64,000 nucleotides of DNA from Arenibacter hampyeongensis (GCF_002909255.1 NZ_PIOB01000001.1:310001-374000); one strand, 5' to 3'. Positions 45,550 to 54,982 are shown, counted from the first letter of the stretch. Notes: generated by a model from the sequence alone, not told the origin. Made by a program: numbers and translations.

Positions 45550-47418
45550 TTATCGTCCCATATAAACCAGCAAAACGCTAATATCACTTGGAGAAACACC
45601 GCTTATTCTGGAAGCCTGTGAAATAGTAACTGGCTGTATTGCCTTAAGCTTTTCACGCGCTTCATAGGAAAGGGAATTTAGCTTACTATAATCAAATCCC
45701 TTCGGAATTTTAATATTTTCAAGTCGTTGCAATTTATCAGCATTGTTCTTTTCCTTAGCGATATAACCAGAATATTTCACCTGGATTTCTGCCTGTTCCA
45801 AGATCTCCCTATCCAAATTGTTATCGGAAATAAATTCGGAAACACCTTCCAATTGCATCATATGATCCATGGTTACTTTGGGTCTTGAAAACACTTTAAA
45901 CATCTTATCAGGTTGCTTAACTGTAGACGAATCCAACTCTTCCAAAATAGGATTTATCTGTTCAGGCTTAAAACTGGTCTCTCTAAAAAACTCAATAAAG
46001 GCATTGGATTTACGCTCCTTCTCCTCCATCTTTTCAAGCCTATCTTTTGTAGCCAAGCCCATTTCAAAACTTCTAGGAGTAAGTCTTAAATCTGCATTAT
46101 CCTGACGCAATAAAGTCCTATATTCTGCCCTGGAAGTAAACATTCGATATGGCTCCTCCGTACCCTTTGTAATAAGATCATCTACCAAAACTCCAATATA
46201 AGCTTCGTCCCTATTAAGAATAAAAGCATCCTTTTCATTGATTTTTAAATGCGCATTTATCCCAGCCATTAATCCTTGGGAGGCAGCCTCCTCATATCCT
46301 GTAGTTCCATTAATTTGACCTGCAAAATACAAGTTCTCAATAAGCTTTGTTTCCAAGGTATGCTTTAATTGAGTAGGCGGAAAATAATCGTATTCAATGG
46401 CATAACCAGGTCTAAAAAACTTTACCTTTTCAAATCCCTTTACAGATTTTAAAGCCCTATATTGAACATCCTCCGGCAAGGAAGTAGAAAACCCATTCAC
46501 ATACACCTCAACCGTATTCCAGCCCTCGGGCTCAACAAAAAGCTGATGACTATCCTTGTCTGCAAAACGGTTGATCTTATCCTCAATAGAGGGACAGTAT
46601 CTTGGCCCCAAACTCTTAATCCGACCATTGAACATTGGAGAACGATCGAATCCTTCCCTGAGCAAATCGTGAACCAAAAGACTCGTATGAGACATATAAC
46701 AATCCCTTTGTTTAGTAAGTGCTTTTGTGTCCGAATAAGAAAACTTCTCCGGAATTTCATCACCTGGCTGGGGAATCATTAAAGAATAATCCAAGGACCG
46801 ACCATCCACCCTAGGTGGCGTTCCAGTCTTCATTCTTCCACTTTCAAAACCTAGTCCAACCAATTGTTCGGTAATTCCGGTCGCAGCCTTTTCACCTGCT
46901 CTACCACCACCAAATTGTTTGTCCCCTATATGAATTAAGCCGTTTAAGAAAGTACCGTTGGTAAGCACAACAGACTTAGACCTAATGTCAATTCCCAAGG
47001 ATGTTTTAACACCAACGGCACGGCCATTCTCTACCAAAAGTCCCGACACCATTTCCTGATAAAAATCAACATTAGATGTGTTTTCCAAAGCCATTCTCCA
47101 TTCTTCAGCAAAACGCATCCTATCATTTTGGGTCCTAGGACTCCACATAGCTGGACCCTTGCTTTTATTAAGCATCTTAAATTGAATGGCACTTTTATCA
47201 CTTACTATACCACTATAACCCCCAAGTGCATCGATCTCCCGTACAATCTGCCCCTTTGCAATTCCGCCCATGGCCGGATTGCAAGACATTTGCCCTATAG
47301 TCTGTAAGTTCATTGTAACCAAAAGAGTCTTAGACCCAAGGTTAGCAGCAGCAGCAGCAGCTTCGGCACCAGCATGACCAGCGCCTACTACAATAACATC
47401 ATATTCCTTTTCAAACAT
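45550..47418 (-). CDS. mnmG: tRNA uridine-5-carboxymethylaminomethyl modification enzyme MnmG
   Basis: 622 residues, usual length. With MnmE it adds the carboxymethylaminomethyl group at the wobble uridine of several tRNAs. The FAD site is VVGAGHAGAEAA at the N-terminus; also TMNLQTIGQMSCNPAMGGIAKG, KTGTPPRVDGRS, PRYCPSIEDKINRF, and the C-terminal GidA-associated domain ending with SRISGVSPSDISVLLVYMGR. ybeY lies 5 bp upstream on the same strand. mnmG (gidA) is often close to the replication origin, which agrees with the two parS-type sites around it. Confidence 0.98.
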   Translation of the reverse strand: MFEKEYDVIVVGAGHAGAEAAAAAANLGSKTLLVTMNLQTIGQMSCNPAMGGIAKGQIVREIDALGGYSGIVSDKSAIQFKMLNKSKGPAMWSPRTQNDRMRFAEEWRMALENTSNVDFYQEMVSGLLVENGRAVGVKTSLGIDIRSKSVVLTNGTFLNGLIHIGDKQFGGGRAGEKAATGITEQLVGLGFESGRMKTGTPPRVDGRSLDYSLMIPQPGDEIPEKFSYSDTKALTKQRDCYMSHTSLLVHDLLREGFDRSPMFNGRIKSLGPRYCPSIEDKINRFADKDSHQLFVEPEGWNTVEVYVNGFSTSLPEDVQYRALKSVKGFEKVKFFRPGYAIEYDYFPPTQLKHTLETKLIENLYFAGQINGTTGYEEAASQGLMAGINAHLKINEKDAFILNRDEAYIGVLVDDLITKGTEEPYRMFTSRAEYRTLLRQDNADLRLTPRSFEMGLATKDRLEKMEEKERKSNAFIEFFRETSFKPEQINPILEELDSSTVKQPDKMFKVFSRPKVTMDHMMQLEGVSEFISDNNLDREILEQAEIQVKYSGYIAKEKNNADKLQRLENIKIPKGFDYSKLNSLSYEAREKLKAIQPVTISQASRISGVSPSDISVLLVYMGR

Positions 47419-47423
47419 AGTTT

Positions 47424-47843
47424 CTAATGTTCCACGTGGAACAATTTAATTTTTTCATCTTCCTTTGACCTCATCAACAAAACCTCTTCCTCTTTCTTGT
47501 CGCCATACCCAATAAGGTGTAACACACCATGAGCCATTACGCGTTTTAATTCAGTAATAAAATCAACGCCATAATCAGTAGCATTATCCCTAACACGCTC
47601 AACAGAGATGAAAATATCTCCAGCGAGTCCATTTAAATCCTCATAAGGGAAAGTAATAATATCGGTATATGTATCATGATTTAAATAGTCCTGATTTATC
47701 TTTAAGAGATACTCATCATCACAAAAGATAAAATCCAATTGGCCATGACATCGGCCCTCAGAAACTATTAACCTACCAATCCAATCGGAAAACTTGGTTT
47801 CATCCTCTATTACAAAATCAGACTCGTAGTGAAAATCAATCAT
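47424..47843 (-). CDS. ybeY: rRNA maturation endoribonuclease YbeY
   Basis: 139 residues. Metal-dependent RNase for 16S rRNA 3'-end maturation and ribosome quality control. Seen: YTDIITFPY (the H/D-T-D-V-L-S-F-P-type motif) and the metal site HGVLHLIGYGD, in which the third His of the usual H-G-x-L-H-L-x-G-Y-D-H is absent. The last codons, LFHVEH then stop, are written by a parS-type palindrome (47428-47443). The ATG at 47843 is chosen; a longer frame from 47924 lies inside DUF4175. It overlaps DUF4175 by 8 bp and mnmG follows after 5 bp. Confidence 0.93.
   Translation of the reverse strand: MIDFHYESDFVIEDETKFSDWIGRLIVSEGRCHGQLDFIFCDDEYLLKINQDYLNHDTYTDIITFPYEDLNGLAGDIFISVERVRDNATDYGVDFITELKRVMAHGVLHLIGYGDKKEEEVLLMRSKEDEKIKLFHVEH
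47428..47443. other. parS-type palindrome inside the 3' end of ybeY
   Basis: Perfect TGTTCCACGTGGAACA. In the ybeY frame it encodes L-F-H-V-E-H. Second copy of the 16-mer in the window, 1.9 kb from the first. Confidence 0.88.
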
Positions 47844-50800
47844 CAATTCTAAAATATTCCTTAACCTTAATTTGAAAATTTTGCTGCAAAGGTAATGCTT
47901 GTCTGTATAAAATCTCCACTTCATTCCGATAATTATCTAATATTGAGGGTTTAGTAAGTATCGGGTTCTGAAACACATCAATGGCTCTATTGCTCTCCCT
48001 TTTCTCTGACTTCCCTTGCTTAAGAGCCGCATTTTCCAATTTCAGCATTTCTCGGTTAATATTATTCATTTTATTAAGGCTTTGCTGGGTAACACCATTC
48101 CTTAATAATTCATTCTGAAAATCTTCCATCTGCTTAATCAATTTCTCTCCTATCCTACGATCATCCTTATTAATTAGGTCCTTCAATTGATTCTCAAGTT
48201 GTTCCCGTAAAGCTTGTTGCTCCTTGTAAATTTCATAAATTTCATTCAACTCCTCCTCACTAGGTCCTCCTTGCTTACTACTAGAACCACCTTCTCCTCC
48301 AACTCCACCTTCTTCACCTTTGGAACCACCAGAACCCTTGCCCTTACCTTCACCTCCCTTACCTTCACCTCCCTGACCATCACCTTCCTTGCCACTACTA
48401 CCATCCTTCCCCTGCTTATCTCCACTACCTTCACCTTCCTTACCCTCTCCAGGACTCTCTCCTTTTGATCCCTTCATACCCATTTCTCCCAACTTCTCAC
48501 CCAATTTTTCCTGACCCATAATAATATCAGGTAATTGAAATCCTTGCCCTTTTCCTTTACCGGAACCCATACTCATATTCTGTTGCATATTCTCCAAAAC
48601 ATTGGCCAAAAAGTCCGAAAGACTATTGGAAGCATTTAAAACATACTTCTGATATGAAGCCCCCTGGTACATCTCACTCTCTGCCATACTTTCAAGGGCC
48701 TTATCCAAATTATAATACACCTCACCTATCTGTTCATTTACGAACTCGGTCATCTCTGCTTGTCTTAAGGACAAAGCAAACAAACTATCATCCACATGTT
48801 TAAACAATTCCCTTAATTCCCGTTGCTTCCTAATACTCCCAGAATTCACAGTACTGGAAATATCGGATTGACCTAAACTATTGTACAAAGCCTCCTGCTT
48901 AAAGGAAAAAGTAATTAAATTATCCAACAACTGTCGCAGGACCTCGGCATCCTCAGCTTCCGAAGAACCCCCTCCTGAACCAGAAGCAGATTGCATTAAT
49001 TCTTCCGCCATTTCACTCATCTTTTTAGCAGCTGACTTCTGATTGGATTTGCCCTTGTCTGAAAGCTTTTTACCTTCTTGAGATTTAAGCTGTTTATCAA
49101 TCTCTTCCAATGCCACCTCAAGTTCACGCCTGATTGCATCTATCTTGTTTTGATCAATCTTCAAACCCATTGGCTTCTTTAAACTAGCATTATCCTTCCT
49201 CAACTCATCCAATTCCTTAGAAACCCGATCAAAATCAGAGCCCAATTTATTTTGTTCATCCTTCAACAAACTCCTTTTCCTTTCAAATTCCTCTGAAATC
49301 AAGGACAGTTGCTTATCTGCCAACTTTTTTAATTCGTTGCCCAACTGTTCAGATTTCTGTTGAATATAATACCGTTTGGTAAGTTCCAAAATCTGTTCCA
49401 AATTACGGTCACCATTCTTCTGCCGCTTACCCAACTCCTCCAAACGCCTGGCCAAATCTTCCTTGTCCAACTTCTCGGCTATCCCATTTAACTCCTCCAA
49501 TAATTTTTCATTCTTTTTAGCCTCCAGTTCCTGTCGTTCAATCCGCTCCTGCAGCAATTTATTCAACTTACTATCATCATCGGCCTTTTTAAGATTATCC
49601 TTTAGCCGACTACTGAACTTTTTCATTAACTCATCCTGCTGCTCCTGCTGTTTCAAAAAATCCTTAATCCTATTCTGATCGGAAAAACTTAAACTACTTT
49701 TCTCCCTTTGTTCCTTGGTTAATTCTTTCAAGGTCTGCTGTTGATTTTTAGATTTCTCCAAAGACTTATCCAAATTACTCAATACCGACCTTTGGAATTC
49801 TAACTCTCTATCCTTCAACATATTATCGTCCAACAAAGCTGAGCTAAACACCTGACTCTTAGTTACTTTACCCTTGTGAATGGCATCATTATCCACAACC
49901 TCGAAATAAAAATCATAAGTAACTCCTTCAACCAAATCCAAACCAGAAGGAAAAGTGTAATAAAATTTATCGTAATTCAAAATTGGACTGGACAAAACAA
50001 GGACCCTCCTATCTTCCTCCCCTTTTTTATAATACACCAATTTAACAGTCCTTAGTTGATAATCATCGGTAGCCTCCCCAAGGTAATACGACACATTTGG
50101 ATTCAGGGAATCCAAAACCTGATCAACACGCAAACTAGGATAAGCATCCTTAACCACCTTCAACTTATAACCCAATCTTTCATACTCCTTTATATTACCA
50201 TTGGAAGTAGCCAACTCATAATTAAAATCAGAAAAAACTCTTTTAGAGAAAGTGAAAGTATCCCGTGACTTAATAAAGGTGTCTGAACTATCATTGGCAT
50301 GAAAAATTACCTCCTCAGTGGCTCTGGTATTTATTCTCCACATCACCTCAGTACCTTCGGGAAAAACAGCGTTTCCAGTACTACTAATAACTTCATCCTT
50401 TTTGTTCGTATAGTCAGGATAATCCAAGACCATATCAAAATCGATAATTGCCGGAGTTTCAAGAACATTCAAAAAATATTCCTTTGATCTTACACCATTT
50501 GCCAAGAAATAAAAAGAAGTACTACGTAGTGGTGGTGAAAAAACGTATTGATAAAAACCATCCTTAAAACGTAATAGAAATTCATTGTCATTAACAACAA
50601 TAGACACAGTTTCCGGCTTAATACGACCCTCAGTAGTCACCAAAAGAGTCAAGGAATTATTATCCAATACATCTAGATCAGAATTGACCAATGTAAATCT
50701 AAAAGGCGATGGAGGCTCATAGGCCAAATCATAATTAACCACCCTTTTATAAGAACTGAAATATGAAACTATATCACCTGAAACCCATATAAACCCAAAA

Positions 50801-51291
50801 ATACCGATAGGAACTAACAAATACTTTAGGTATTTGGCATTTTCCCTAAAATTAATCGCCTTAACAAAAGGAACTGTACCAAGCTTTGTTGACCGCTGCT
50901 GCATACTAGCCAACAATAGCTCGGATCTTGAGTCATTTTCGGCCAAATCCAACAAATTATATAGCTTATCATCAACTTCTGGGAAATACTTCCCTATAAG
51001 TACAGAAGCTTCTTTATTACTTAATCCTCGTCTCCATTTAAACAAAAAGGACAAAGGAATAATGATAAAATGCCAAGCCAAATAAAACTCTGTCAAAACG
51101 AACAAAAGAAATAGGATAAACCGTCCTGTAGAATTTAACCACAAATAATATTCTATACCGAGTACGACAAAAAAGAAAAGGAAACCAAAGGTTAAAAAAA
51201 GAAGTAAACCCTTTAGCAACATCTTGGTATAGAACTTTGCAATGAAGGCACTAAGTTTGTCCAATATATTCTTATAATTCTCCAAAGTCAA
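47836..51291 (-). CDS. DUF4175 family large membrane protein
   Basis: 1151 residues; conserved Bacteroidota family of unknown function. Two N-terminal membrane helices (LLLFLTFGFLFFFVVLGIEYY; FILFLLFVLTEFYLAWHFIIIP), a third near residue 155, a beta-rich periplasmic region, long coiled coils (about 510-740), then a Gly/Lys/Ser/Glu low-complexity tail and a final coiled coil. The start is a TTG at 51291, since the frame closes just upstream with TGA and the first in-frame ATG is 23 codons later. Starting at TTG keeps the amphipathic N-terminus (LENYKNILDKLSAFIAKFY). A near-consensus -7 box (TATCTTGG) lies 14 bp upstream. Its 3' end overlaps ybeY. Confidence 0.88.
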   Translation of the reverse strand: MTLENYKNILDKLSAFIAKFYTKMLLKGLLLFLTFGFLFFFVVLGIEYYLWLNSTGRFILFLLFVLTEFYLAWHFIIIPLSFLFKWRRGLSNKEASVLIGKYFPEVDDKLYNLLDLAENDSRSELLLASMQQRSTKLGTVPFVKAINFRENAKYLKYLLVPIGIFGFIWVSGDIVSYFSSYKRVVNYDLAYEPPSPFRFTLVNSDLDVLDNNSLTLLVTTEGRIKPETVSIVVNDNEFLLRFKDGFYQYVFSPPLRSTSFYFLANGVRSKEYFLNVLETPAIIDFDMVLDYPDYTNKKDEVISSTGNAVFPEGTEVMWRINTRATEEVIFHANDSSDTFIKSRDTFTFSKRVFSDFNYELATSNGNIKEYERLGYKLKVVKDAYPSLRVDQVLDSLNPNVSYYLGEATDDYQLRTVKLVYYKKGEEDRRVLVLSSPILNYDKFYYTFPSGLDLVEGVTYDFYFEVVDNDAIHKGKVTKSQVFSSALLDDNMLKDRELEFQRSVLSNLDKSLEKSKNQQQTLKELTKEQREKSSLSFSDQNRIKDFLKQQEQQDELMKKFSSRLKDNLKKADDDSKLNKLLQERIERQELEAKKNEKLLEELNGIAEKLDKEDLARRLEELGKRQKNGDRNLEQILELTKRYYIQQKSEQLGNELKKLADKQLSLISEEFERKRSLLKDEQNKLGSDFDRVSKELDELRKDNASLKKPMGLKIDQNKIDAIRRELEVALEEIDKQLKSQEGKKLSDKGKSNQKSAAKKMSEMAEELMQSASGSGGGSSEAEDAEVLRQLLDNLITFSFKQEALYNSLGQSDISSTVNSGSIRKQRELRELFKHVDDSLFALSLRQAEMTEFVNEQIGEVYYNLDKALESMAESEMYQGASYQKYVLNASNSLSDFLANVLENMQQNMSMGSGKGKGQGFQLPDIIMGQEKLGEKLGEMGMKGSKGESPGEGKEGEGSGDKQGKDGSSGKEGDGQGGEGKGGEGKGKGSGGSKGEEGGVGGEGGSSSKQGGPSEEELNEIYEIYKEQQALREQLENQLKDLINKDDRRIGEKLIKQMEDFQNELLRNGVTQQSLNKMNNINREMLKLENAALKQGKSEKRESNRAIDVFQNPILTKPSILDNYRNEVEILYRQALPLQQNFQIKVKEYFRIDD

Positions 51292-51370
51292 TCATATTTA
51301 GAACCAAGATACAAAAAAGCCAAATAGGACCTATGCCGCAAAACCCCTTAACCAAATAGAACGCTTTATG

Positions 51371-51378
51371 TATCTTTG
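51371..51378 (+). promoter_or_regulatory. -7 promoter box of gltX (TATCTTTG)
   Basis: Perfect TAnnTTTG, 16 bp before the ATG at 51395, in the divergent region with the DUF4175 gene. Confidence 0.6.
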
Positions 51379-51394
51379 GGAAAAAATAAATACA

Positions 51395-52906
51395 ATGACC
51401 AAGAAAGTGCGAGTTCGTTTTGCTCCTAGCCCAACAGGACCATTACATATAGGTGGTGTTCGTACCGCCCTCTTCAATTATTTATTCGCCAAAAAACACC
51501 ATGGGGATTTTATATTGAGAATAGAGGACACAGATCAAAACCGTTATGTTGAAGGTGCCGAACAATATATAATAGATGCGCTCAACTGGTGCAATATACC
51601 TTACGATGAAGGTCCAGGAAAAGATGGCGGATATGGTCCATACCGACAGAGCAATAGAAAAGATCTATATAGAAAATATGCCGATAAACTAATTTCCGGC
51701 GGTCATGCCTATTATGCATTTGACAAAAGTGAAAAACTGGATTTTCATAGAAAGGACCACGAAGAAAAGGGCAAGACATTTATCTATAACTATCACAACA
51801 GGCTAAAACTCTCCAACTCCCTGTCATTAAGTACTGCGGAAACAAAGGCCAAGTTGGAAGCAGGTGAGGATTTTGTTATTCGTTTTAAAACTCCCCAGGA
51901 TTCCGAATTACAGCTTCACGATATCATAAGGGGTGAAATAAAAATAGATACCAATACGCTGGATGACAAGGTTTTGTTTAAGAGCGATGGAATGCCAACC
52001 TATCATTTAGCCAACATAGTGGATGACCATTTAATGCAGATAAGCCACGTTATACGAGGTGAAGAATGGTTGCCTTCATTGGCCCTTCACCAGCAATTAT
52101 ACGACGCTTTTGGATGGGAAGCACCACAATTTGCCCATTTACCCTTAATAATGAAACCGGTAGGAAAAGGCAAGCTAAGTAAAAGGGATGGAGCAAAAAT
52201 GGGCTTTCCTGTGTTTCCACTTACTTGGGAAGATTCCGTTGGATACCGAGAAGAGGGCTATTTTCCAGAAGCAGTTACCAACTTCCTGGCTTTACTAGGG
52301 TGGAATCCAGGTACGGAACAAGAAATCTTTTCACTGGATGAACTGGTAGCCGCATTCAGTTTGGAAAGAGTTAACAAATCGGGAGCCCGATTTGATCCGG
52401 ACAAAACCAAATGGTATAATCAACACTATATGCAGACGCAGGACAATGCCCAACTGGCCAATGCGTTTATGTTGAACATGAAAGACAGAGGTATTCCCTT
52501 ACCACAGGAAAAGGATAATGCCAACTATATAAAGGAAGTAATTTCCTTAATAAAAGAACGTGCCACCTTTGTAAACGAATTTTGGGATTTGGGTGATTAT
52601 TTCTTTGTTGCACCAACCAACTACGATGAAAAGGCGGTTAAAAAGCAATGGAAGGAAGACAGTGCTTCCGTAATGACCCAATTATTAACCCTAATTGAAG
52701 TTATCGATGATTTTTCTTCTGAAAACCTTGAAAATGTAGTAAAAGAATGGATTACAGACAATGAACTATCCTTTGGAAAGGTAATGCCCCCCTTACGTTT
52801 AGTTATTGTGGGTGAGATGAAGGGACCTCATATTTTCGATATTATAGCATTAATTGGCAAGAAGGATTGCGTGGATAGGATTAAAACAGCTATTTCCGTT
52901 TTGTAG
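51395..52906 (+). CDS. gltX: Glutamyl-tRNA synthetase
   Basis: 503 residues. Class I synthetase charging tRNA-Glu. The HIGH-like motif is SPTGPLHIGGVRTALFNYL; RIEDTDQNR and the KMSKS-like KLSKRDGAKMGF follow. The C-terminal anticodon-binding domain ends near KTAISVL. The ATG at 51395 is chosen because MTKKVRVRFAPSPTG is the family N-terminus and the codon at 51368 overlaps the -7 box. The SPFH gene follows after 150 bp. Confidence 0.98.
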   Translation: MTKKVRVRFAPSPTGPLHIGGVRTALFNYLFAKKHHGDFILRIEDTDQNRYVEGAEQYIIDALNWCNIPYDEGPGKDGGYGPYRQSNRKDLYRKYADKLISGGHAYYAFDKSEKLDFHRKDHEEKGKTFIYNYHNRLKLSNSLSLSTAETKAKLEAGEDFVIRFKTPQDSELQLHDIIRGEIKIDTNTLDDKVLFKSDGMPTYHLANIVDDHLMQISHVIRGEEWLPSLALHQQLYDAFGWEAPQFAHLPLIMKPVGKGKLSKRDGAKMGFPVFPLTWEDSVGYREEGYFPEAVTNFLALLGWNPGTEQEIFSLDELVAAFSLERVNKSGARFDPDKTKWYNQHYMQTQDNAQLANAFMLNMKDRGIPLPQEKDNANYIKEVISLIKERATFVNEFWDLGDYFFVAPTNYDEKAVKKQWKEDSASVMTQLLTLIEVIDDFSSENLENVVKEWITDNELSFGKVMPPLRLVIVGEMKGPHIFDIIALIGKKDCVDRIKTAISVL

Positions 52907-53058
52907 ACCCTTTGTTTCCAAAATAGGGTAAGATTTGAATTCCCAAGAAGAACGGGAATCTAAGGCTCCAGAAATCGGAAATGTAACATCATGGACTAAA
53001 AAGCGACATATCTGCAAAGTCTTTTGTAAATTCATTCACTAATTTTAAACACTTAATC

Positions 53059-53988
53059 ATGGGTTCATTTTTGCTAATTCCGTTACTATTAATCGGTCTT
53101 ATTGTACTTTTTTCTTCATTCTTCACTGTTAAGCAACAAACTGCCGTTATTATAGAGCGTTTTGGGAAATTCAATAGTGTACGTACCTCCGGTTTAGGGA
53201 TGAAAATTCCGTTGGTAGACCGCATTGTGGCCCGTGTGGGCCTCAAAATTCAACAATTGGATGTAATTGTTGAGACCAAGACCCTGGACGATGTCTTTGT
53301 AAAGCTTAAAATTTCCGTACAATACGTTGTATTAAAAAATAAAGTCTATGAAGCCTTTTATCAATTGGAATATCCTCATGATCAAATTACCTCTTATGTA
53401 TTTGATGTAGTACGTGCCGAAGTTCCTAAAATGAAATTGGATGATGTATTCGTAAAAAAAGATGATATCGCTATTGCCGTAAAAACCGAGCTTCAAGATG
53501 CGATGTTGGATTACGGATATGATATTATTAAAACCCTGGTAACGGATATAGATCCGGATGCCCAGGTAAAAGAAGCCATGAACCGTATCAACGCTTCTGA
53601 AAGGGAAAAAATTGCCGCCCAGTTTGAAGGGGATGCTGCACGTATCCTAATCGTAGAAAAAGCAAAGGCCGAAGCAGAAAGCAAAAGGCTACAGGGACAA
53701 GGTATTGCCGATCAGCGAAGAGAAATTGCCCGTGGATTGGAGGAATCTGTAGAAGTATTGAACAAAGTCGGTATAAATTCACAAGAAGCCTCAGCCTTAA
53801 TCGTTGTTACACAACATTATGACACTTTACAATCTATAGGTGAAGCTACCAACACCAATTTAATACTGTTGCCAAACTCACCCCAGGCTGGAAGCGACAT
53901 GTTAAACAACATGGTAGCCTCCTTTACCGCCAGTAATATGATAGGGGAATCTATGAAAACGCAAAATAAAAAGAAAGACACTAAATAG
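53059..53988 (+). CDS. SPFH/Band 7 (stomatin-like, QmcA type) membrane protein
   Basis: 309 residues. Membrane scaffold protein of detergent-resistant domains, often working with proteases. N-terminal membrane helix (LLIPLLLIGLIVLFSSFFTV), then the Band 7 domain: VKQQTAVIIERFGKF, LKIQQLDVIVETKTLDDVFV, DVVRAEVPKMKLDDVFVKKDDIA and NASEREKIAAQFEGDAARI, followed by a coiled coil. No NfeD partner gene is adjacent. Terminated by a strong hairpin. Confidence 0.95.
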   Translation: MGSFLLIPLLLIGLIVLFSSFFTVKQQTAVIIERFGKFNSVRTSGLGMKIPLVDRIVARVGLKIQQLDVIVETKTLDDVFVKLKISVQYVVLKNKVYEAFYQLEYPHDQITSYVFDVVRAEVPKMKLDDVFVKKDDIAIAVKTELQDAMLDYGYDIIKTLVTDIDPDAQVKEAMNRINASEREKIAAQFEGDAARILIVEKAKAEAESKRLQGQGIADQRREIARGLEESVEVLNKVGINSQEASALIVVTQHYDTLQSIGEATNTNLILLPNSPQAGSDMLNNMVASFTASNMIGESMKTQNKKKDTK

Positions 53989-54008
53989 TCTACTATTTGA
54001 CTTTTAAA

Positions 54009-54056
54009 GCAAAGACCTTTTACACTTGTTCAACACAAGTAGTAAAAGGTCTTTGC
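54009..54056. terminator. Bidirectional terminator between the SPFH gene and the DUF6327-like gene
   Basis: 15-bp outer stem GCAAAGACCTTTTAC (54009-54023) and its complement (54042-54056), with an inner ACTTG/CAAGT stem. Lies between two converging genes. Confidence 0.85.
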
Positions 54057-54074
54057 CTTTGATAAACAGCGAAA

Positions 54075-54290
54075 CTAACCAAGTTTCTTTAAAATCTTAT
54101 TGGCTACAAAGGAAATAAGCAATTTTTTGGTAATCCCTGCGAACCCTCCCAATAATCTCGTAGGATACAAACTGGACTTTGCATTATTAAGGTGGCCTTT
54201 TAACTGCTCCTTATCAATGGCTCTCTGTAATTTTAAAATTCTCAACTTTTGATCTATTTCCTCAAAAGAATTAAATGAAGGTATTGCCAT
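54075..54290 (-). CDS. Small protein, DUF6327-like
   Basis: 71 residues. Amphipathic, basic N-terminal helix region (SFNSFEEIDQKLRILKLQRAIDKEQLKGHL), then a Gly-containing stretch and a hydrophobic C-terminus (LLISFVANKILKKLG). It is the last gene of a three-gene set with a holin-like and a YtxH protein, an arrangement I recall for DUF6327 in flavobacteria. It starts 6 bp after the preceding stop. Function unknown, possibly envelope stress. Confidence 0.72.
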   Translation of the reverse strand: MAIPSFNSFEEIDQKLRILKLQRAIDKEQLKGHLNNAKSSLYPTRLLGGFAGITKKLLISFVANKILKKLG

Positions 54291-54296
54291 AATTTA

Positions 54297-54641
54297 TTAA
54301 TCAAAATAATATTTAGAAAAATTCTTCAACATGGGTCTATCCAATTTATGTCTGTACAAATAACAAATTGATCCCATAACAACATAAAATAGCCCCATAA
54401 AGAAAAACCCCAAGAAGGTATTTTCCAACCAAAGGCCAATGCCATATGCGACTGCAAAGGATAACATAAACAAAGCAAGTAAAGCTATGCTTCCAACCAT
54501 CAAGAGCTTTGCAAAGGTAGTAATGCTACGCATTGTTATTTTGAACACCTGAAGTTTATAATACTCACCAGTATTTTCCAAATACGACCTAACATCACTA
54601 TCAACCTCTATAAAACTTTCCTTTAAATCCTCTAAAGCCAT
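54297..54641 (-). CDS. Phage holin family (Actinobacterial holin-like, YqjE type) membrane protein
   Basis: 114 residues. N-terminal soluble helix (ALEDLKESFIEVDSDVRSYLENTGEYYKLQVFK), two membrane helices (about 44-70 and 74-95) and a short charged tail. This topology fits the Phage_holin_3_6/YqjE group, which despite the name are chromosomal envelope proteins. Encoded between the YtxH gene (11 bp) and the DUF6327-like gene (6 bp), so surely one operon. Confidence 0.75.
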   Translation of the reverse strand: MALEDLKESFIEVDSDVRSYLENTGEYYKLQVFKITMRSITTFAKLLMVGSIALLALFMLSFAVAYGIGLWLENTFLGFFFMGLFYVVMGSICYLYRHKLDRPMLKNFSKYYFD

Positions 54642-54652
54642 TTAACTCTCTT

Positions 54653-54982
54653 TTACTTCTGCAATTGTGCATTCTTTACTTTCAGGTCGGCCAACTTATT
54701 TTCCAGTGCGGATATAATATCGTCTGCCTTATAGCTCATATTGGAAATGGTCTCCTCCAGTTTTTGATCAAAGTCAATCTTTTTGGCCTCGGCAGTTTTT
54801 GTCAGTTCCTCTTTTGCCTGGGAAATTCTACTGCTTATTTCATCCGTTGTTTCCATTGCCTTTTTCTTAATCCTTTTCCTGGTCTTGGTTCCCTTATCGG
54901 GAGCGTATAAAATACCTATTCCGGCACCAATTGCCGCACCCGTTAGCAAAGCCAACAAAGTATTTCCACTGTCGTTTGTCAT
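54653..54982 (-). CDS. YtxH domain-containing protein
   Basis: 109 residues. N-terminal Gly-rich membrane helix typical of YtxH (NTLLALLTGAAIGAGIGILYAPDKGTKTRKRI) followed by a long charged coiled coil (SRISQAKEELTKTAEAKKID to KLADLKVKNAQLQK). First gene of the three-gene operon. YtxH proteins are general-stress proteins in Firmicutes, and a similar role is plausible here. Confidence 0.88.
   Translation of the reverse strand: MTNDSGNTLLALLTGAAIGAGIGILYAPDKGTKTRKRIKKKAMETTDEISSRISQAKEELTKTAEAKKIDFDQKLEETISNMSYKADDIISALENKLADLKVKNAQLQK

Noticed and set aside
48270-48480. Repetitive DNA in the DUF4175 gene as a possible CRISPR-like or tandem array
   Set aside because: It encodes a Gly/Lys/Ser/Glu-rich protein tract in frame; there are no regular repeats and spacers.
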